Positions 26,801 to 38,296 of a DNA stretch of 64,000 nucleotides are shown one piece after another. The position numbers and the translations under genes are program-made. This stretch comes from Frigoribacterium sp. Leaf263 (GTDB lineage: Bacteria; Actinomycetota; Actinomycetes; Actinomycetales; Microbacteriaceae). The first letter of the stretch is position 1. The number at the start of each line of letters is the position of its first letter. The DNA is taken from contig NZ_LMMO01000004.1 in NCBI RefSeq assembly GCF_001422285.1, positions 684,983-748,982 on the forward strand. Direction: 5' to 3'. The notes under the pieces are model-generated. The model was not told the origin of the DNA, searched no databases, and saw only the letters and a list, made by a program, of their open reading frames with translations.

Positions 26801-26825
26801 TTGCACTCTCACCTGGCGAGTGCCA
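26801..26825. promoter_or_regulatory. CIRCE element 1 (HrcA operator) over the groEL promoter
   Basis: TTGCACTC, 9 bases, GAGTGCCA matches the CIRCE consensus (TTAGCACTC-N9-GAGTGCTAA). TTGCAC at 26801-26806 with CAGAAT 17 bases further (26824-26829) makes a plausible promoter that the site overlaps, so HrcA binding would block initiation. Confidence 0.9.
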
Positions 26826-26835
26826 GAATCGTTGC

Positions 26836-28522
<1,687 letters not shown>

Positions 28523-28548
28523 TCCGCACCGCTCCACCGCACCACCAC

Positions 28549-28580
28549 AAGGGCGGCTCTCCTCCGGGGGAGCCGCCCTT
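28549..28580 (+). terminator. groEL terminator
   Basis: AAGGGCGGCTC (28549-28559) pairs with GAGCCGCCCTT (28570-28580), starting 27 bases after the stop. A CTT end instead of a T-run is usual in such high-GC genomes. Confidence 0.8.
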
Positions 28581-28593
28581 CGGCGTCCCCGCC

Positions 28594-28704
28594 GCGGCAC
28601 CCCGGAACCCGCGCGGCACCCCGCGACCTGCGTGGCACCCTGAAAGCCGCGCAGCACCCCGCAACCCGCGCAGCACCCCGAGAGATGGGGGTGTTGCGCG
28701 GGTT
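28594..28704. repeat. Five 19-bp tandem repeats ending in a large hairpin
   Basis: From 28594 five units of 19 bases follow head to tail (consensus GCRGCACCCCGNAACCCGC), ending at 28688. The fourth and fifth units (28663-28679, AACCCGCGCAGCACCCC) are complementary to 28688-28704 with one G-U-compatible mismatch, giving a 17-bp stem around 8 bases. Lies between the groEL terminator and the end of the histidine kinase gene. No gene seen here. Confidence 0.7.
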
Positions 28705-28725
28705 TCGGGGTGTGGGGTGCGAGCG

Positions 28726-28761
28726 GCGGGCGCCGCGGGCGCCGCGGGCGCCGCGGGCGCC
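28726..28761. repeat. Four tandem 9-bp repeats GCGGGCGCC
   Basis: Four exact GCGGGCGCC units directly before the stop of the convergent histidine kinase (stop at 28770-28772). A simple-sequence tract prone to slippage; non-coding. Confidence 0.75.
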
Positions 28762-28769
28762 GGGGGCGG

Positions 28770-30524
28770 CTAGGCGGGCTGCGGGCCGGCCGCGGGGGCG
28801 GTGGTGACGGCGGCGTCGGCGGGCATCAGGGGCAGGGCCACCTGGAACGTGGCGCCGCCGCCGGGGGTGTCGCGCACGTCGACGCTGCCGCCGTGGGCTG
28901 CCACGATGCCCGAGACGATGGCGAGCCCCAGCCCGCTGCCCCCGGTGTCGCGGGTGCGCGACGAGTCGGCGCGCCAGAACCGCTGGAAGATCTTCTCGCG
29001 GATCTGCGGCGGGATGCCCTCGCCGTGGTCGACGATCGCGAACGTGGCGACGCCGCGACCCGGGTCCGACTGCACGACGATCTCGATCGGACTGTCGTGC
29101 TCCGTGAAGCGCATCGCGTTGCCCATCAGGTTGGTGATCACCTGACGGATCTTGTTCTCCTCGCCGACGACGATGGCGTGCGCCTCGTCGAGGGGGGTCT
29201 GCTCGACGGGCACGGCCGCCGTGCTGCCGTCCGCGTTGCGGACGCCGCGGGCGCGGAGGCTCCGGAGGCGCGCGAGGGTGGCTCCGGCGAACGTAGCCGG
29301 TGCGCCGCCCGCCGTCGCCGACCCCGACGCGGCGGGCGTCACCGGGCCGGTGGTCCGGCTCTCGACCGGGAGGCCGGGCGCCGCGTCGATCGCGGGCTCG
29401 GCCGCCTCGCCGTCATCCGCCGGGGTGGCCGAGGGGACGACCGGGTCGAGCACGAGCACCTCGATGTCGCGGTCGGGGTTCGAGGCCATCGTGTCGAGGG
29501 CGGAGTCGCGGGCGAGCTGCACGAGATCGACCGGGCCGAGCTCGAGCGGCTTCGACTCGTCGAGGCGCGCGAGCTGGAGGAGGTCCTGGACGAGCACGCC
29601 CATCCGGATGGCCTCCTTCTCGATGCGCTCCATGGCCTGGGCGACGTCCTCCGGCTTGGTCAGGGCGCCCATCCGGTACAGCTCGGCGTAGCCGCGGAGG
29701 CTGACGAGCGGGGTCCGGAGCTCGTGGCTCGCGTCGCCGACGAACCGGCGCATCTGGTCGATGGTCTTCGCCCGGTCGTCGAAGGCGTCGTCGATGCGGT
29801 TCAGCATCGTGTTGAGCGACCGGTTGAGCCGACCGACCTCGGTGTTCGGCGTCGTCGAGTCGAGCCGCTGGCTGTAGTCGCCGTCGGCGAAGCGCGCCGC
29901 CGTGGCCTCGACGTCGCGGAGGGGGGAGAAGGTCGACGTGACGAGCAGCCGGGTGAGGGCGGCGCCGAGCACGACGACGGAGACGCCGAAGCCGAGGAAG
30001 ATCCCGCCGAAGCGGTTGATGGTCGCATTGGTCGCCGCGAGGTTGGTGCCCGTGACGATGGTGGCGTCGATGGTCTGCGTCGCACCGCTCGTCGAGGTGA
30101 GGGTCAGCGGCTTGACGGTCGCGTAGACGCGCCACTCCTGGTCGTGCGTGCGGTTGTCGACGCTCTGCGCCTCGCCGCCCGCGGACTCGGCGACGGTCAC
30201 GCCGGCGAGCACCGGGCCGACGCCGTCCTCGAGCAGATCGCTCGTGTCGCAGATCATGCTGCCGTCGGGGTTGAGGATCGCGAGGTAGCTCGACTTGTCG
30301 CCGAAGTTGATGGTGCACGACGTGCCGTTGCGCGACGCCCCCGTGAAGCTGTCGGCCGACGTCTTCAGCTGGGTGTCGACCTGGCCGTAGAGGTACGTGC
30401 TCAGCACGGTCATCGTGCCGAGCCCGGCGACCAGGAGCCCGAGGGTCACCAGGGTCACCGTGATCCCGGTGATCTTCGTGCGGATGGAGATCTCGTTCCA
30501 CCACTGCGAGAGGCGTGCGTGCAT
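28770..30524 (-). CDS. Sensor histidine kinase (TrcS-like)
   Basis: 584 residues: membrane helix about 20-45, extracellular sensor 46-170, helix 171-195, HAMP about 197-250, dimerisation domain with phospho-acceptor His267 in SHELRTPLVSLRGY, and an ATPase domain with NLMGNAMRFTE (N box), DHGEGIP and GGSGLGLAIV (G boxes). An insert of about 80 residues, rich in Ala/Pro/Gly, interrupts the ATPase domain before the N box. Partner of the response regulator encoded 69 bases upstream. The system resembles TrcRS/PrrAB-type actinobacterial pairs; its signal is unknown. Confidence 0.92.
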   Translation of the reverse strand: MHARLSQWWNEISIRTKITGITVTLVTLGLLVAGLGTMTVLSTYLYGQVDTQLKTSADSFTGASRNGTSCTINFGDKSSYLAILNPDGSMICDTSDLLEDGVGPVLAGVTVAESAGGEAQSVDNRTHDQEWRVYATVKPLTLTSTSGATQTIDATIVTGTNLAATNATINRFGGIFLGFGVSVVVLGAALTRLLVTSTFSPLRDVEATAARFADGDYSQRLDSTTPNTEVGRLNRSLNTMLNRIDDAFDDRAKTIDQMRRFVGDASHELRTPLVSLRGYAELYRMGALTKPEDVAQAMERIEKEAIRMGVLVQDLLQLARLDESKPLELGPVDLVQLARDSALDTMASNPDRDIEVLVLDPVVPSATPADDGEAAEPAIDAAPGLPVESRTTGPVTPAASGSATAGGAPATFAGATLARLRSLRARGVRNADGSTAAVPVEQTPLDEAHAIVVGEENKIRQVITNLMGNAMRFTEHDSPIEIVVQSDPGRGVATFAIVDHGEGIPPQIREKIFQRFWRADSSRTRDTGGSGLGLAIVSGIVAAHGGSVDVRDTPGGGATFQVALPLMPADAAVTTAPAAGPQPA

Positions 30525-30593
30525 AAGGGCGAACGATACCGAGGACGCCTGGGAGCCGAGGCCCCCAGGCGTCCGCCTCGATCTCGCGGGCGA

Positions 30594-31286
30594 CTAGCCC
30601 TTCGAGGCCTTGAGCATGTAGCCGAAGCCGCGCTTGGTCTGGATGATCGGCTCGGCCGAGAACTGGTCGAGCTTGCGACGCAGGTACGAGATGTAGCTCT
30701 CGACGATGCCGGCGTCTCCGTTGAAGTCGTACTCCCAGACGTGGTCGAGGATCTGAGCCTTCGACAGCACGCGGTTGGGGTTCAGCATGAGGTAGCGCAG
30801 CAGCTTGAACTCGGTGGGGCTGAGCTCGATGGCGGTCTCGCCGATGGTGACCTCGTGGGTGTCCTGATCCATCGTGAGCTCGCCGGCGCGGATGATGGCG
30901 TCTTCGTCCTCGTTCATGGTGCGGCGGAGGATCGCCTTGATGCGGGCGACGATCTCGTCGAGGCTGAAGGGCTTCGTGACGTAGTCGTCGCCTCCGACGG
31001 TGAGGCCGGTGATCTTGTCTTCGGTGTCGTCCTTCGCCGTCAGGAACAGGATCGGCGACGTGTAGCCCGACGAGCGGAGGCGCTTGGTGACGCCGAAGCC
31101 GTTCATGTCGGGGAGCATCACGTCGAGGATGATCAGATCGGGCTCCTCCTCGAGGACGGCCGAGATGGCCTGCGCCCCGTTGCCCACGGCCCGGACGGCG
31201 AAGCCGGCGAAGCGGAGGCTCGTGGTCAGGAGGTCGCGGATGTTCGGTTCGTCGTCGACGATAAGGATCTTGGGGCCGTCACTCAT
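30594..31286 (-). CDS. OmpR/PhoB-type response regulator (TrcR-like)
   Basis: 230 residues. Receiver domain with acidic DD at 11-12, phospho-acceptor Asp55 in LIILDVMLPD and Lys105 in VTKPFS; C-terminal winged HTH (about 135-228) with LSPTEFKLLRYLMLNP and TKRGFGYML. Activated by the kinase encoded downstream on the same strand. The ATG at 31286 fits the conserved MSDGPKILIVDDEP start; no strong Shine-Dalgarno. An exact dispersed 12-mer sits 16 bases upstream (31302-31313). Confidence 0.93.
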   Translation of the reverse strand: MSDGPKILIVDDEPNIRDLLTTSLRFAGFAVRAVGNGAQAISAVLEEEPDLIILDVMLPDMNGFGVTKRLRSSGYTSPILFLTAKDDTEDKITGLTVGGDDYVTKPFSLDEIVARIKAILRRTMNEDEDAIIRAGELTMDQDTHEVTIGETAIELSPTEFKLLRYLMLNPNRVLSKAQILDHVWEYDFNGDAGIVESYISYLRRKLDQFSAEPIIQTKRGFGYMLKASKG

Positions 31287-31366
31287 GCTGCAAGTATCTG
31301 CGCGCCTCCTCGGCGTTGCCTGTGAGCAGGAGGCACGTCCGCCGTATGCGGACACGGTGTCGGCAG

Positions 31367-31981
31367 TCAGGAAGCCGAGTCGTCCCATTCGATGTTCGGC
31401 ACGAGGGCGATGCGGGTCGTCAGCTCGAGCAGCTCGTCGGGCACGGCCAGGGAGAAGTCGACGCCCTCGCGGTGCTCCAGCACGGCCGTGTAGCCGGAGG
31501 CGCGGGTGATCTGCCATCCCGGGAACTCCTCGACGGGCGCGGCGACGACCCGCGCCTCCTCGGCGTCGTCGGTGGCGCCGATCGCGGTGAGACCGGCGAA
31601 GAGGTGGTCCTTCACGGGCGAGCCGGCGAGGAGGTCGCTGCGATCGAGCACCTCGGGGTCGGGACTCCACGTCACGATGCTGAGCATGGAGCCGGCGTGC
31701 AGACCGCCCTGCACCTCGTAGGTCCGCTCGACGGAGACGACGACCGAATCGTCCCAGGGGGCCAGGCGGGCGTTCTGCCCGCGGAACTCGATCGCGTCGT
31801 GGTCGAGGGAGGCGACCAGCGGCCCGAACGTCGCGAACGGCGCCTGGTCGGCCGCGAAGACCCGGCGGAGCCCGTCGCGCCAGAGGTCGTCGTCGCCCAG
31901 GGGGAGGTCGCCCTGACGGCCGCCCTCGTCGGAGGCGTGCTCGTCGGCACCGGGGTCGCCCGGCTCGAGAGGGCCGCTCAT
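31367..31981 (-). CDS. Protein of unknown function downstream of XPB helicase
   Basis: 204 residues, acidic, soluble, no membrane segment or recognisable motif. Its ATG overlaps the stop of the XPB helicase gene by 4 bases (ATGA), so it is translated with the helicase and may serve in the same process. Codon usage is normal. An exact dispersed 12-mer copy falls inside (31552-31563), encoding the EEARV stretch. I do not recognise a family. Confidence 0.7.
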   Translation of the reverse strand: MSGPLEPGDPGADEHASDEGGRQGDLPLGDDDLWRDGLRRVFAADQAPFATFGPLVASLDHDAIEFRGQNARLAPWDDSVVVSVERTYEVQGGLHAGSMLSIVTWSPDPEVLDRSDLLAGSPVKDHLFAGLTAIGATDDAEEARVVAAPVEEFPGWQITRASGYTAVLEHREGVDFSLAVPDELLELTTRIALVPNIEWDDSAS

Positions 31982-33612
31982 GCGGCGAGGGCGGGGGAGT
32001 CGAGGATCGTGTAGCTGTAGCCCTGCTCGGCCAGGAACCGCTGCCGGTTCTGCGCGAAGTCCTGATCGACCGTGTCGCGGCTGACGAGCGTGTAGAACGA
32101 CGCCGGCAGCCCCGACTTCTTGGGCCGGAGGAGGCGACCGAGACGCTGGGCCTCTTCTTGCCGCGAGCCGAACGAGCCGCTGACCTGGATGGCCACGGTC
32201 GCCTCGGGCAGGTCGACCGAGAAGTTCGCGACCTTCGAGACGACGAGCACCTTCACCTCGCCGTCACGGAACGCCTGGTAGAGACGCTCGCGCTCGTCGA
32301 TGGGGGTCGCGCCCGTGAGGGTCGGTGCATCGAGCGTCTCGGCCAGCTGCTCGAGCTGGTCGAGGTACTGGCCGATCACCAGGATCTGCTCGCCGGAGTG
32401 CCGTGCAACGAGGTCGCGCACGACCCCGAGCTTGGCCGGGGCGGTCGCCGCGAGACGGTACCGCTCGTCGTCGGGGGCGGCGGCGTACTCGAGCCGCGCC
32501 TCCTGGGGCAGATCGACCCGCACCTCGTAGCAGGAGGCCGGCGAGATGTAGCCCTGCGCCTCGATCTCCTTCCACGGAGCGTCGAACCGCTTGGGCCCGA
32601 TGAGGCTGAAGACGTCGCTCTCGCGGCCGTCCTCTCGCACGAGGGTCGCCGTCAGGCCGAGTCGGCGGCGGGCCTGCAGCTCGGCCGTCAGCTTGAAGAC
32701 CGGAGCGGGGAGGAGGTGCACCTCGTCGTAGACCACCAGGCCCCAGTCGAGCGCGTCGAGCAGCGACAGGTGCGTGTACTTGCCCCCGCGCCGAGCGGTC
32801 AGGATCTGGTACGTCGCGATGGTGACGGGCTTGACCTCCTTCACCGAGCCGGAGTACTCGCCGATCTCGTCCTCCGTCAGCGTCGTCCGCTTGAGGAGCT
32901 CGTCGCGCCACTGCCTCGCCGAGACGGTGTTCGTCACGAGGATGAGGGTGGTCGTCCCGGCCGCCGCCATCGCGCCCGCGCCGACCAGGGTCTTGCCGGC
33001 GCCGCAGGGGAGCACGACGACGCCCGAGCCGCCGTCGAAGAAGTTGTCGATGGCCTTCTGCTGGTAGTCGCGGAGGTGCCAGTCGCTCTCGTCGAGTCCG
33101 ATCTCGTGCGGCGTGCCCGGGGTGTAGCCCGCGTGGTCCTCCGCCGGCCAGCCGAGCTTCACGAGCTGCTGCTTGACCTCGCCGCGCGCCCACGGCAGGA
33201 GCTCCCACACCGTGTCGCTGCGACGGACGCCGAGCAGCTCGCCGATCTTCTTCACGCGCGTGACCTCGCGCAGCACGGTGTCGTCGGTGCCGCGCAGCAC
33301 GAGGGTGTCGCCGTCGCGCTCGATGACGATGCGGCCGTAGCGCGCGACCGTCTCGGCGATGTCGACGGTGACGCTCTGAGGCACGGGGAACTTCGAGTAC
33401 GTCTCGAGGGTGCCCAGCATGTCGTCGGCGGTGTGACCCGCGGCACGGGCGTTCCACAGGCCGAGCCGGGTGATGCGGTAGGTGTGCACGTGCTCGGGCG
33501 CCCGCTCGAGCTCGGCGAAGACCGAGAGATCGTGACGCGCGTCTTCGGCCTGGGGGTGCGCGACCTCGAGCAGGACGGTGCGATCGCTCTGGACGATCAG
33601 GGGGCCGGTCAT
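31978..33612 (-). CDS. XPB-type DNA repair helicase
   Basis: 544 residues. An N-terminal domain (1-170) of the XPB DRD/helicase-associated kind precedes the SF2 motor: Walker A CGAGKTL at 203-209, DEVH box at 296-299, motif III LTATLVREDGRE and C-terminal QRLGRLLRPKK. Bacterial XPB is an ATP-dependent 3'-5' DNA helicase thought to act in nucleotide excision repair or transcription-linked repair. Its neighbours are a helicase-associated-domain protein encoded upstream and an overlapping unknown gene, a conserved actinobacterial block. Confidence 0.93.
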   Translation of the reverse strand: MTGPLIVQSDRTVLLEVAHPQAEDARHDLSVFAELERAPEHVHTYRITRLGLWNARAAGHTADDMLGTLETYSKFPVPQSVTVDIAETVARYGRIVIERDGDTLVLRGTDDTVLREVTRVKKIGELLGVRRSDTVWELLPWARGEVKQQLVKLGWPAEDHAGYTPGTPHEIGLDESDWHLRDYQQKAIDNFFDGGSGVVVLPCGAGKTLVGAGAMAAAGTTTLILVTNTVSARQWRDELLKRTTLTEDEIGEYSGSVKEVKPVTIATYQILTARRGGKYTHLSLLDALDWGLVVYDEVHLLPAPVFKLTAELQARRRLGLTATLVREDGRESDVFSLIGPKRFDAPWKEIEAQGYISPASCYEVRVDLPQEARLEYAAAPDDERYRLAATAPAKLGVVRDLVARHSGEQILVIGQYLDQLEQLAETLDAPTLTGATPIDERERLYQAFRDGEVKVLVVSKVANFSVDLPEATVAIQVSGSFGSRQEEAQRLGRLLRPKKSGLPASFYTLVSRDTVDQDFAQNRQRFLAEQGYSYTILDSPALAA

Positions 33613-33713
33613 GAGGGTCGAGTCTAGGCGCGCCTCCTGCGGTCGTTGTCAGGTGGGCCGGTGCCGCCCCGCGACGCCCGGGTCGGCGCGAGCCGGACAC
33701 CGCGGCGCCCGGG

Positions 33714-35579
33714 TCAGCGCGAGCTGGACACCGCGACGACGTGCGACAGCGGCAGCGTGCGCTCGACGTCGGACTTCTTGTCGCGACCGCGCAGACGCCC
33801 GCCGCCGACGCCCGTGGGCTCCATGTCGAGGGTCGAAGTGGAGCCGTCGGGCTGCGCGATCGTCAGGGTGACCGTCAAGCGGCCCTTGACCGCGGCGTCC
33901 AGCTGACGGGCGATCCACGCCCGGTCGGTGGACTCGTCGCTGCCCTCGCTGTCGGAGGTCAGACGCTCGACCATCTCGCGGAGTTGATCGCGCGCCGGGA
34001 CCGGAACGGGACGACGGGGGCGACGCCGCAGCGGCGGCGTCACCGACGAACCCGAGTCGTCGAGGACGACGACGGGGTACCGCTCGTCGCCCAGCGCCCA
34101 GAACACGGTGTCGCGCTCGAAGCGGCTGGCGATGCGGAGGCCGTCGATCCGTCGGAGCGCCAGCGGAGCCAGGGCGTGGTCGACCTCGAGCGTGTCGATG
34201 CTCGTGTGATCGTCGGCCTCGACGAGGGTGAGGGCGTCGCCGGGGAAGCCCGGGGCGCCCGGTTCGATGCTCGAGACGCGGAACCTCCCGTGGCGCTCGG
34301 CGGACTGCTGCACGAGGTAGTCGAGCGGCTGGGGGATGCCGGTCGCCGAGATGCCCGACAGGAACTCGCGGAGGCTGTCCGCCGTCTCGCCGGCGCTCAG
34401 CGCCCGCTGCACGCCCCCCTCGGTGATGCGGTACGTCGCCGCGAGCCCGGCGCTCTCGACGTCGGCGATCACCCGGAGGCGCGCATCGAGCGCCGGAGCG
34501 AGCGGGCCGGGCGACACCACGGTGAGGTCGTGCTGGAGGTAGACCTGCTCGACGGCGTCGGGCAGCAGATCGGCCACACGGGCCCGCGCCGCGGCCGGGC
34601 CCTCGTGGAACAGCGCGAGCGCCGCCGAGGTGGGGACCCCGCCGGAGCTCAGCCCGAGCAGCTCGGCCGACCGCGAGAAGGCGGCGAGGCGCTCGGGCAC
34701 CCAGGCCGCCCCCGCCGGGTAGGCCCAGAGCGTGTACTCGCGGAGCGGCTCGCCCCACGACGTCTCGACCCGCTGCCGCAGCACGGCGACGATCTCGGGC
34801 GGGAGCGAGTCCACCCACGAGCGGGTCAGGGCCTCCCAGCGATCGGGCCACGACGACGCCAGCCAGTCGGACGAATCGTCGGTGACGACCCACCCGTCCG
34901 GGCTCGTCCGCGCGAGCCCGGCGCGGGTCGTGATGCCGAGCAGGGTGGCGACGTCGTCGGCCTCGACCCGCGCGGCCTCGGCGAGACGGCGTGCCTCGGG
35001 CAGCGCCAGGCCGCCCTTGGCCAGCTCGCGGGCCGGTGACAGCTCGAGCGCCCGGAGGATCTCGGCGACCTCGATCACGACGGCGTAGAGACGCTCGGCG
35101 GAGCGGGCGTCGACGGCCTCGCGGTCGATCTCGGCGACCGCCTCGAGCACCACCGGCGGGCGCTCGTCGGCCAGACGGTCGGCCGAGAGCAGGGGATCGT
35201 CGTCGAGACGCTCGCCGACGGCGTCGGGGGTGGCGACGACGCGGTCGGAGCCGTCGCCCGACGGGACGAGCAGGAAGAGATCGACCAGGTGGTCGATCGC
35301 CGCGTCGACGGGAGACAGGGCGTCGTCGTCGGAGTCGGCGAGTCGATCGGCGAGGGTCGTCGCGTCGGCGGGGACGCGGGCGGACTGGAGGACCCGCAGC
35401 TCGGTGCGGTCGAGCCGCGACAGGACGTCTCGGACGGACGCCGGCTCGAGCAGGACGTCGGCCAGGTCGAACGCGTCGTGGACCGACGCGGGGCGGAGCT
35501 GCCGCGCCGCGAGGCGACGGAGCAGATCGTCCGCCGGGGCGCCGCGGAGCACGCCCGCGAGATCGAGTGCACTGGTCAT
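33714..35579 (-). CDS. Helicase-associated (XPB/Ssl2-like) domain protein
   Basis: 621 residues from the ATG at 35579 (MTSALDLAGVLRGAPADDLL). It has the layout of the actinobacterial helicase-associated C-terminal domain proteins always found near XPB: SVRDVLSRLDRTELRVLQ early, and PVVVLDDSGSS near the end. There is no ATPase motif, so it is likely a DNA-binding or regulatory partner. It lies 101 bases upstream of the XPB gene on the same strand. An upstream in-frame start at 35663 would overlap the next gene and lacks a ribosome-binding site. Confidence 0.85.
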   Translation of the reverse strand: MTSALDLAGVLRGAPADDLLRRLAARQLRPASVHDAFDLADVLLEPASVRDVLSRLDRTELRVLQSARVPADATTLADRLADSDDDALSPVDAAIDHLVDLFLLVPSGDGSDRVVATPDAVGERLDDDPLLSADRLADERPPVVLEAVAEIDREAVDARSAERLYAVVIEVAEILRALELSPARELAKGGLALPEARRLAEAARVEADDVATLLGITTRAGLARTSPDGWVVTDDSSDWLASSWPDRWEALTRSWVDSLPPEIVAVLRQRVETSWGEPLREYTLWAYPAGAAWVPERLAAFSRSAELLGLSSGGVPTSAALALFHEGPAAARARVADLLPDAVEQVYLQHDLTVVSPGPLAPALDARLRVIADVESAGLAATYRITEGGVQRALSAGETADSLREFLSGISATGIPQPLDYLVQQSAERHGRFRVSSIEPGAPGFPGDALTLVEADDHTSIDTLEVDHALAPLALRRIDGLRIASRFERDTVFWALGDERYPVVVLDDSGSSVTPPLRRRPRRPVPVPARDQLREMVERLTSDSEGSDESTDRAWIARQLDAAVKGRLTVTLTIAQPDGSTSTLDMEPTGVGGGRLRGRDKKSDVERTLPLSHVVAVSSSR

Positions 35580-35619
35580 TGGGGTCGACCTCCGAAGATT
35601 GCGCAGCCGGGTGCTGCGT

Positions 35620-35904
35620 CTACCGTGTGGTGCCCCGGTTCTCTCGCACCCGTCGAGCGCCACTGGCGACGACGTACGCGATGATCAGCAGCATGGCCAG
35701 CGGGAGGCCGATGAGCGGCAGGACGCTGACCGCCGGCCAGATCCCCGTCGTGTAGTCGGAGACCCCGGCGACGGAGCCCATCAACCGCACGACGAAGGCG
35801 ACGATCGACAGCACGACGATCGCCGCGATCATGAAGATCAGCACGCGTTCAGTACGATGGACGCTCGTCGGCGCGCTCTTGTCGGTCTTCTCAGCCACCT
35901 GCAC
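35620..35904 (-). CDS. Small two-helix membrane protein
   Basis: 94 residues: polar N-terminus, two membrane helices (about 21-42 and 57-80) and a basic tail RRVRENRGTTR. GTG start at 35904, with a second in-frame GTG two codons on. Upstream of the helicase-associated gene on the same strand and 77 bases from the divergent cold-shock gene. A conserved but unnamed protein at this spot in related actinobacteria as far as I recall; function unknown. Confidence 0.75.
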   Translation of the reverse strand: MQVAEKTDKSAPTSVHRTERVLIFMIAAIVVLSIVAFVVRLMGSVAGVSDYTTGIWPAVSVLPLIGLPLAMLLIIAYVVASGARRVRENRGTTR

Positions 35905-35981
35905 AGGATAGCGGGGGCGCGCCTCGACCTCTCGCTCTAAGCTGAGGTCGCTCTCACCCCACCTCTTCTAGGAGTCAAGTC

Positions 35982-36359
35982 ATGCCCACCGGCAAGGTCA
36001 AGTTCTACGACGACGAGAAGGGCTTCGGCTTCATCACCAGCGATGACGGCCACGAGGTCTTCCTCCACGCGTCGGCCCTGCCCGCCGGCACCGTGGGTGT
36101 CAAAGCGGGGACCCGTCTCGAGTTCGGCATCGCCGACGGCAAGCGCGGCGCCCAGGCGCTCTCGGTGCGCGTGCTCGAGGCCGCCCCGAGCCTCGCGAAG
36201 ATGAGCCGCCGGTCCGCCGACGACATGGCCGTCATCGTCGAGGACCTCGTGAAGGTGCTCGACAAGGCCGGCGGAGACCTCCGTCATGGTCGCTACCCGC
36301 AGAACGGCGCTCGCATCGCCGTCCTCCTCCGGACCGTCGCCGACTCGTTCGATGCCTGA
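35982..36359 (+). CDS. Cold-shock-domain protein with C-terminal extension
   Basis: 125 residues: CSD at 1-66 (KGFGFI, VFLHAS) followed by a helical extension of about 58 residues (SRRSADDMAVIVEDLVKVLD) not found in classical CspA. Binds single-stranded nucleic acid. ATG preceded by CTAGGAGTCAAGTC. The stop overlaps the DUF3027 start by 8 bases, so the two are translationally coupled; the pair is a marker of actinobacterial chromosomes. Confidence 0.92.
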   Translation: MPTGKVKFYDDEKGFGFITSDDGHEVFLHASALPAGTVGVKAGTRLEFGIADGKRGAQALSVRVLEAAPSLAKMSRRSADDMAVIVEDLVKVLDKAGGDLRHGRYPQNGARIAVLLRTVADSFDA

Positions 36360-36990
36360 CGCCGTGACCACCCCCTGGTCCGACCTCGCCCGTCGCGCCC
36401 TGCTCGAGATCACCCCCGACGAGACCGTCGGCGCCGAGGCTCCCGCGGTCGAGGACGAGCCCGGCGTCACCTCCGTGCGCTTCGCCACCCTGCTGCCCGG
36501 ATACCCCGGCTGGTTCTGGACGGTCAGCGTCGCGCACCTCGAGGGCGAGGAGCCCTCGGTGCTCGAGGCCGAGCTGCTTCCCGGCGACAGCGCGCTCATC
36601 GCACCCGACTGGGTGCCGTGGGCCGATCGCCTCGCCGAGATGCAGGCCCAGGAGGCGCGCGAGGGTGCCGAGGGCGACGACGACTCGGACGATGACGACG
36701 ACTCCGACGATCACGACGACGAGTCGGACGACGACGACGATGACGAGTCCGACGACGACGAGTCGGACGGCCCGGACGACGAGGCGCCTCACGGCAGCAT
36801 CGTCCACGGGGGCGACGTCGACGGGGTCGACATCGACGACCTGGACGTCTCGGACGAGGACGAGTCGGACGACGACGAGTCGGGCGACGACGAGTCCGAC
36901 GACGAGGACGGCTCGGACGACGAGGAGCCCCAGGGCGGCGCATCGCGCGGCGAGGGCTCCGGCAGGCCGCGGAGGCGTCGGCGACGGTAG
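36352..36990 (+). CDS. DUF3027 family protein with acidic repeat tail
   Basis: 212 residues. The first 105 fit DUF3027 (TTPWSDLARRALLEITP; LLPGYPGWFWTVSVAHLEGE; LIAPDWVPWADRLAEMQ). The rest is almost pure Asp/Ser/Glu (repeats of DESDDD) and ends in a basic RPRRRRRR. Start 36352 overlaps the cold-shock stop. The charge-segregated tail is probably disordered and could bind nucleic-acid proteins or metals. Function of the domain is unknown. Confidence 0.87.
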   Translation: MPDAVTTPWSDLARRALLEITPDETVGAEAPAVEDEPGVTSVRFATLLPGYPGWFWTVSVAHLEGEEPSVLEAELLPGDSALIAPDWVPWADRLAEMQAQEAREGAEGDDDSDDDDDSDDHDDESDDDDDDESDDDESDGPDDEAPHGSIVHGGDVDGVDIDDLDVSDEDESDDDESGDDESDDEDGSDDEEPQGGASRGEGSGRPRRRRRR

Positions 36991-37039
36991 ACGGTCCCGG
37001 GGGCGTTCACCGCGCCTCCTCGGCATCCGACCGGTGCCG

Positions 37040-37082
37040 GACGACGAAGACCCCCGTGCGGAACACGGGGGTCTTCGTCGTC
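37040..37082. terminator. Bidirectional terminator between DUF3027 and serC
   Basis: Perfect 19-bp arms (37040-37058 and 37064-37082) around CGGAA; core AGACCCCCGTG/CACGGGGGTCT. It lies between convergent stops. An exact dispersed 12-mer precedes it at 37012-37023. Confidence 0.88.
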
Positions 37083-37090
37083 GAGGGGCG

Positions 37091-38218
<1,128 letters not shown>

Positions 38219-38296
38219 CTAGTGAGGCGGCGGAGGCCGCATCGTGCAGCGACTAGGCTGACGGGGTAGTCCACGCGTTCCACCGGGAGGCCCCTG

